A stretch of 64,000 bases of DNA from BP-133 sp040756995 (GTDB taxonomy: Bacteria; Actinomycetota; Acidimicrobiia; IMCC26256; BP-133), in NCBI GenBank assembly GCA_040756995.1, contig JBFLYK010000001.1:1-64000 (forward strand), given 5' to 3'. Within the stretch, counting starts at the first letter, position 1. Every line of letters begins with the position of its first letter. The position numbers and the translations under genes were made by a program. This document shows, piece after piece, positions 59,431 through 64,000 of the stretch. The notes under the pieces were generated by a model. It was not told the origin of the DNA, did not search any database, and was given only the letters and a program-made list of their open reading frames with translations.

Positions 59431-59889
59431 TCAGGTGAGTCGGTCAACCTGAGGCTGCATGGCACTCAGAGCCCCAAGGTCCATGATCACGGAACGCTGT
59501 TGACCATGAACGACGGGACTTGATGCCCAAGCCAACAGGTCAGGATCGGCCAGTTCACTGGCGCGAGCCCAGTAGCGCCGGAGGTCGTCGTCGTCATCGA
59601 GCAATCTGCTCCACTGACTTGTTCCGCGGTTGAAGAAGCGCTGATTGTCTTGCCAGATCCGGTGGGTGGAGTCTGGGACGATTTCGTCGGCGCGCGATCG
59701 CATCTGCTCGAAGGTTGCACCCTCTACGAGCTGGGGCCAGAGATCCGCAAGGTCGTCGATCTTCAGTGCGTTCGCCAGATTCCTCATTTCGCCCGCTAAG
59801 TCAGCTTGCAGTTCCCCGTAGTGGAGGAGCACAACGTTGGGTCGATACCTTGCATGCCAGAAGGTTCGCTCCCCCCCTTTCGGTTTCAA
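59431..59889 (-). pseudogene. Sulfotransferase, C-terminal fragment
   Basis: The reading frame has RYRPNVVLLHYGELQADLAGEMRNLANAL and FFNRGTSQWSRLLDDDDDLRRYWARA, the 3'-phosphoadenylyl-sulfate-binding and C-terminal parts of a sulfotransferase. The N-terminal half with the first PAPS loop is missing, so it is a truncated remnant. Confidence 0.7.
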
Positions 59890-60202
59890 CCTTCGGTAGA
59901 AGGAATTGTGAAGCCCTTGTCGGATGAGGTCCAGTCGTCAGGCCCTGCCGGCCGGTCCGTTTTTCGCCTTGTCAGCGTGCCGCTTCGGCGAGTGCTCTGC
60001 CGCCGTGCACCCGGGCCAGGTGGCGCCGGTAGTCCGGCCCGGCGTTGGGGTCAGTCGGCGGCTCTGGGCCGTCAGTTAGTTAGTAGTTAGTCGCCGCTTG
60101 GGCTGCCTCGGCGGCCGACGAGCGGCTCCATTCCCCTGAGGCCATGGCGCCCCATCTGTCTACTGCGATGGATCGCCGGATCCGAGGTGGGAATGCTCAA
60201 GG

Positions 60203-60228
60203 TATAATCTACGGACGCTTCCGTCGAA
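60203..60228 (+). promoter_or_regulatory. Promoter/operator candidate of the aldehyde dehydrogenase gene
   Basis: TATAAT (60203-60208), then a perfect palindrome ACGGA-CGCT-TCCGT that runs into CGAA, giving CTTCCGTCGAA. It lies about 100 bp before GTG 60327. Confidence 0.5.
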
Positions 60229-60326
60229 TCTCCGAAACAGCCCGCCCGGCCGGATGGAACCACTGCTGGGCTCGAGAGCAGATCAGCGCCAATCAAACGG
60301 CCGTGGCGCCGTCGAACAGGGGGTTT

Positions 60327-61706
60327 GTGACCTTGACCAGCGTCAGCGTGAAGGCGCCGCACGATCAGTCGGTCCTGGGCGAGGTACCCGTCGATGACGA
60401 GGCCAGTATCGACGCCAAGGTTGTCGCCGCCCGGGCCGCCATGGCCGACTGGGCAGCGCGCTCGCCGATGTACCGGGCTGAGGTGCTCTTGCAGATCGCG
60501 GCCGCGACTCGGGCGGAAGCGGAATCACTGGCCCGCGACCTCTCCCTTGAGCAGGGCAAAACCCTCAAGGAAGCGAGGATGGAGCTCGAGCGGTACGTCG
60601 GCCCCTTCGTCCAGTATGCCGGCATGGCCACGGGCATGGGGGGTCGGCGCGTCTCGCTGGGTGGTGGGGTCGAAGGCTTCGTGGCCCGCGAACCGGTCGG
60701 CGTGGTCGCGGCCGTGGTGCCGTGGAACTTCCCGGCCACGCTCTTCGGCTCCAAGGTGGCGCCGGCACTGGCCGCCGGTTGCGCTTTCCTCATTAAACCC
60801 GCCGAGACCACTCCGCTCATCACCAACCGCCTGGCCGCGATCGCGAAGGAGCATCTGCCTAGCGGGCTGATCGACGTCGTGGTCGGCGGAGTCGACGTCG
60901 GTCGGCACCTCGTCGGCCACCCGGGTGTGGCCCGGGTAGCCTTCACCGGCTCCACGGCCGTGGGCAAGCTCATCGCCAGCCAGGCGGCGCCCGGCCTCAA
61001 ACGCCTCAGCCTCGAGCTCGGCGGGTGTGATCCCTTCGTCGTGCTCGAAGATGCCGACGTCGCCGGCGCCACCCGCTCGCTCATCGGTGCCCGCTTCTTC
61101 AACGCCGGTCAAGTGTGCGTGGCGCCCAAACGGCTGATCGTCCACGAAGCCGTGGCCGACGATGTCATCGACGGGCTTACCCAGCGCCTCGGGCGGATGC
61201 AGGTGGGCCCCGGCCTCGAGCCGAGTTCGACCATGGGGCCGTTGCACAGCGAAGCGGGGCGGGCTCGACTGGAAGACCAGGTGGCCGACGCCCTCGACAA
61301 GGGGGCGAAACAAGTGGGCGGGGGCCGGCCCTCGGAGCCGGGAACCGAAACGGGTTGGTTCCTCCAACCCTCGCTGATCCTCGATCCCCCGCCCCAGGCC
61401 CGCGTCCGCACCGAGGAGACGTTCGGGCCGGTCCTGTCGGTCGTCCGGGTCTCCAGCGACGACCAGGCGGTGGCTATCGCCAACGAAACGCCGTTCGGGC
61501 TCGGCTCCTCGGTGTGGAGCGCCGACCGGTCCCGGGCCATGGCTGTCGCCCACCGCATCCCCGCCGGCTACACGTGGATCAACGCCGTGGGACGCGTCTA
61601 CGACGAACTTCCCTTCGGCGGCGTGAAGGACTCCGGCTTCGGACGCGAGCACGGAGTCGAGGCGCTCGACTCATACCTCGAGGACCACACCTACATCGTC
61701 GGCTGA
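60327..61706 (+). CDS. NAD(P)-dependent aldehyde dehydrogenase (succinate-semialdehyde dehydrogenase-like)
   Basis: A 459-residue ALDH from GTG 60327. Visible motifs are VVPWNFPATLFGSKVAPALAAGC, VAFTGSTAVGKLIASQAAPGLKRLSLELGG (catalytic E), FFNAGQVCVAPKRLIV (catalytic C) and EETFGPVLSVVRVSSDDQAVAIANETPFGLGSSVW. It oxidises a small aldehyde to the acid. The length and motifs are close to succinate-semialdehyde dehydrogenases, but the substrate cannot be fixed. Confidence 0.9.
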   Translation: MTLTSVSVKAPHDQSVLGEVPVDDEASIDAKVVAARAAMADWAARSPMYRAEVLLQIAAATRAEAESLARDLSLEQGKTLKEARMELERYVGPFVQYAGMATGMGGRRVSLGGGVEGFVAREPVGVVAAVVPWNFPATLFGSKVAPALAAGCAFLIKPAETTPLITNRLAAIAKEHLPSGLIDVVVGGVDVGRHLVGHPGVARVAFTGSTAVGKLIASQAAPGLKRLSLELGGCDPFVVLEDADVAGATRSLIGARFFNAGQVCVAPKRLIVHEAVADDVIDGLTQRLGRMQVGPGLEPSSTMGPLHSEAGRARLEDQVADALDKGAKQVGGGRPSEPGTETGWFLQPSLILDPPPQARVRTEETFGPVLSVVRVSSDDQAVAIANETPFGLGSSVWSADRSRAMAVAHRIPAGYTWINAVGRVYDELPFGGVKDSGFGREHGVEALDSYLEDHTYIVG

Positions 61707-62044
61707 CCTTTACGGCCGGACGAGACGAAGGAAGCCACCGGATCCCGGAGATCCGTTTGGGAAGGGAAAGTGGCCGTCGTCAGCCGGGCAGGAGGAGGCC
61801 TCGGCCGCCAACACGCCCCCTGCTCGCCGGGCGCGGCACGCAGGTGAGGGCGACGACGTCTGCCTGATTGGGGGCGGCGACGGAACCAAAGACTGCGCGG
61901 CCTGACGGCACAGAGGGTGCTGTCGGGCTCCAGCCGCACCAGAGGCGGAAGCTTGATTGGTCGCCCCCGGACAGCGACAACGACACGGGCGGATGCTCCA
62001 GAAGGCAGGTCGCTCGGATCCGATGAGCGGGTGCCGGGAACCCG
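61707..62044. other. Gap between ALDH and SulP fragment
   Basis: No supported gene in about 340 bp. The preceding part of a SulP gene is missing here. Confidence 0.35.
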
Positions 62045-62590
62045 TCCAGGCTGTCAGTTCAGCTTGAGGATCCTGGGGGTCGAGCTGGGGCTGGCGGTGG
62101 CGATGGCCGCCTCCTTGGCAGGGATCATCCGCCAGGTCAGTCGTCCCCACACCGCGGTTCTCGGCCGCCTCCCCGGCCCGAGCGTATTCCGCAACGTGGA
62201 TCGCTTCCCCGACGCGCAGACCGCGGACGGCTTGGTGGTGATGCGCTTCGATACCCCGTTGTACTACGCCAACGTCGAGTTCTTCCGGGACCGGCTGCGC
62301 CGGTTGGAGGCGAAGACGACGGATGGCCTGCGGGCCGTTGTCCTCGATGCGTCGGCCATCAATGAACCTTGATTCCTCTGGAGAAGCGGCGCTGGCTGAG
62401 GTCGCCGTCGACTACGCCGCCCGCGGAGTCCGCCTGTCCCTGGCCGAGGTGAAAGGGCCGGTGCTCGACGTCCTGCGGCCCTCCGGCTTCTACGAGCAGC
62501 TCGGGCCGGAGCGCTTCACATTCACCGACGACGAGGCAGTGCGCCGGGCCCAAGCCTGGACTCTCGAACAACCAGTGCTCGAAGTTCGTC
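62045..62590 (+). pseudogene. SulP-type anion transporter, C-terminal fragment with STAS domain
   Basis: LGVELGLAVAMAASLAGIIRQVSRPHTAVLGRLPGPSVFRNVDRFPDAQT is the end of the SulP membrane domain, and LVVMRFDTPLYYANVEFFRDRLRRLE begins a STAS domain. At INEP near 62370 a TGA occurs; one base shift restores DSSGEAALAEVAVDYAARGVRLSLAEVKGPVLDVLRPSGFYEQLGPERFTF. The N-terminal transporter is missing. It runs into an oppositely oriented LLM fragment at about 62570. Confidence 0.75.
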
Positions 62591-62720
62591 TCGCCGCCGT
62601 AGCCCCGGTAGGGCGATCGGCAGCATGAACTCGATGCGCGCCTCGTCGGCGAGGCGGGCCAGCTTCAGGTTCCCCTCCCACGAGGCGTCCCAGCGTTCGG
62701 GACCTTGGTGACCGCCATCC
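62545..62720 (-). pseudogene. LLM monooxygenase, short N-terminal fragment
   Basis: On the minus strand ERWDASWEGNLKLARLADEARIEFMLPIA is the start of an NtaA/SnaA-type LLM monooxygenase; a frameshift then gives YRGYGGETNFEHWLFES. The fragment ends at the SulP remnant. The rest of the gene is absent. Confidence 0.65.
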
Positions 62721-62997
62721 CCGAGGAGCAGTTGGAGGCGAAGACCCCGACTTGAGCCGGTTTGAGTTGAACATGGGGGAATACAAGCGTTTCGTTGGCA
62801 TGGCTGCTCCGGTTGGTTGCGCTCTCGCGGGCGCTGGCAATGGTGGCCCGCGTTCGAATGCTGCCTGCCGTCCACGGCTGGTCTCAGGCCGACAAGCAGT
62901 GTGAGCAGACCTGGAAGCGCGGATGCCCGGAACCGTAATGACCAGTCGCGCGAGGGTCGATAGAACTCGGCTGCGGGCGTCGGCTCATCCGAGGCCG

Positions 62998-63520
62998 TCA
63001 TCCCCGAAGCGCGGCGGCGAGCCGCACCGCCTCCTCGGCAACGTCCCGGAACTGTTCGAGGATCTCCGGCGGCAGGCTCGCCGCCTCCCGGTCGATCGTC
63101 GCGTCGATGACGGGAGCCCCCGGGCTGGCGTGGTGGCGCCCAGCGCGCTGAGGACCGGCCGGAGAGCGTGTTCGAGGGCCAGGTAGTAGCCGGCCCAGGC
63201 GGCGATGATGACCGAGACCACGACCTTCCCCCGGAGGGCGTGATCGGGGAGGTTGTCGAGGAGGGTTTGAGCAGGCCGGTGTAGCTGGCCTTGTAAACCG
63301 GGGTCACGATGAGGACGAGATCGGCGGCCAGAACGTCGTCGAGCGCCTCCCGGGCTTCCGCTTCCGGCGCCCCGTGGGCCAGGCCGCCCACCGGGATCAG
63401 CGCCAGGTCCACCATCGTGGCCCGGCCCCCAACTTCCTCGAGGATGGCGGTGAACCGGTCGGCGGCGAGGCGTGTGCGGGACGGCGTCCGGGGGTTTCCC
63501 ACGATGGTGACGATCCGCAT
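62998..63520 (-). pseudogene. NADPH-dependent FMN reductase (SsuE-like) with two frameshifts
   Basis: MRIVTIVGNPRTPSRTRLAADRFTAILEEVGGRATMVDLAL and VLIVTPVYKASYTGLLKP are SsuE flavodoxin-like motifs. After LLKP near 63260 the sense moves frame to LLDNLPDHALRGKVVVSVIIAAWAGYYLALEHALRPVLSALGA, and near 63110 again to IDATIDREAASLPPEILEQFRDVAEEAVRLAAALRG, ending at TGA 62998. The parts together make a normal 170-residue reductase. It would supply reduced flavin to LLM monooxygenases such as the fragment beside it. Confidence 0.75.
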
Positions 63521-63893
63521 GTCGCTTCTCCCGGTACCAGTGCCCTCCGACGCTACGACGTGCCCGGTGACCTCGGGCGAGTTCTCGCCAGGCTGGTCAG
63601 GGGAAGGGAAACGACCAACACTCTCGAGGCCCGCCTGTTCAGCGGTAGATTTCGTACTGCGGGGCGCCGCCGGGCCCTCGGCACGATTTGGAGCTCCGCC
63701 AAGATGTCTGTCAGCGCCGCTCGGACATGACCTGGCGACCGCGGAGCGGGATCGAGAGGCAAAGACGGCACTGCGAGCCCGGCTTCTTCGAGGGCCGCCG
63801 AGACCTCATCTCCGGCCCAGATTGCGAACGTTCACGTAATCCGGCAGGGTCTGCGTCACCGAATCCCGCACCTTGATCCCTGTTGTTGACGTT
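63521..63893. other. Gap before the right edge
   Basis: No supported gene in about 370 bp. Confidence 0.3.
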
Positions 63894-64000
63894 CTAGTCG
63901 CGTGGGGCTGCTCTCTGCTTGGGCGGTCGGCCGGGGCGTTTGTTGGGCCGGTAGCTGCGGCCTTCCATGAAGACGTGGTGGCTGGAGTTGACGAGCCGGT
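63894..64000 (-). CDS. IstB-like IS21 helper ATPase, C-terminal end (cut by the window edge)
   Basis: The minus strand encodes RLVNSSHHVFMEGRSYRPNKRPGRPPKQRAAPRD followed by TAG at 63894. The pattern DRL-x-HSxVFxxxGxSYR is the C-terminus of IstB-type ATPases. Only about 35 residues are in the window. Confidence 0.5.
   Translation of the reverse strand, partial: RLVNSSHHVFMEGRSYRPNKRPGRPPKQRAAPRD

Noticed and set aside
1..64000. Riboswitches, rRNA genes, CRISPR arrays
   Set aside because: I saw no sequence that fits a known riboswitch core, rRNA segment or direct-repeat/spacer array.

Overview
The window is high-GC actinobacterial DNA. The signs are a WhiB-like regulator, an SCO6880-family transfer protein, GTG/TTG starts, leaderless promoters and tight ATGA/GTGA overlaps. 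An acidimicrobial or related environmental lineage is possible, but nothing here fixes the taxon.

Layout. (1) 1-5.9 kb is chromosome-like: a partial etfB, an alpha/beta hydrolase, a Rieske protein, a GlcG/HbpS-like protein, a Tat-exported beta-propeller, a Fic enzyme, then tRNA-Arg(ACG). (2) 6.0-8.4 kb, directly behind the tRNA, holds a decayed 3' end of an integrase gene followed by a small GAF / unknown / HAD operon. (3) About 8.5-49.3 kb is an integrative conjugative element. It carries an integrase, an excisionase, an HTH-SSB fusion, a sigma-like factor, a complete Tad-type pilus operon (12.5-23 kb), WhiB, Clp-related accessory genes, a VirB/VirD4-type transfer operon (26.2-39.8 kb), a prim-pol, a MobF relaxase and damaged parA/parB genes. 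Two mobile elements are nested in it: a Tn554-like recombinase trio (31.4-34.7 kb) inside the transfer operon and an IS5-family element (40.7-42.1 kb). (4) 50.3-64 kb holds a methyltransferase, an oxidative catabolic cluster (AhpD-like, M24 peptidase, MaoC, flavin monooxygenase, cupin, LLM oxidoreductase, aldehyde dehydrogenase) and many gene fragments (IS630, sulfotransferase, SulP, LLM, FMN reductase, IstB).

How it fits together. Four transcription units of the element (tad operon, whiB, transfer operon, relaxase) share a near-identical promoter: TGTCGG, exactly 15 bp, then TGCGCATAGGG. This looks like a dedicated transfer regulon, perhaps read by the element's own sigma-like protein or by WhiB. 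A second repeat, paired CTCAAC motifs, lies upstream of the sigma-like gene and the parA-like gene. A perfect hairpin followed by AAGTCTGTG lies just upstream of the relaxase and again at 49.2 kb; it resembles a MobF oriT. In outline, the relaxase would nick oriT, the VirD4-like coupling protein would deliver the strand to the VirB-like channel, and the Tad pilus would make cell contact.

Several genes (parB, a partition-region gene, a methyltransferase, an FMN reductase, a SulP gene) are continuous only if one or two single-base frameshifts are allowed. These are either real decay or sequencing errors. All functions are inferred by eye from sequence motifs; no database search was run.
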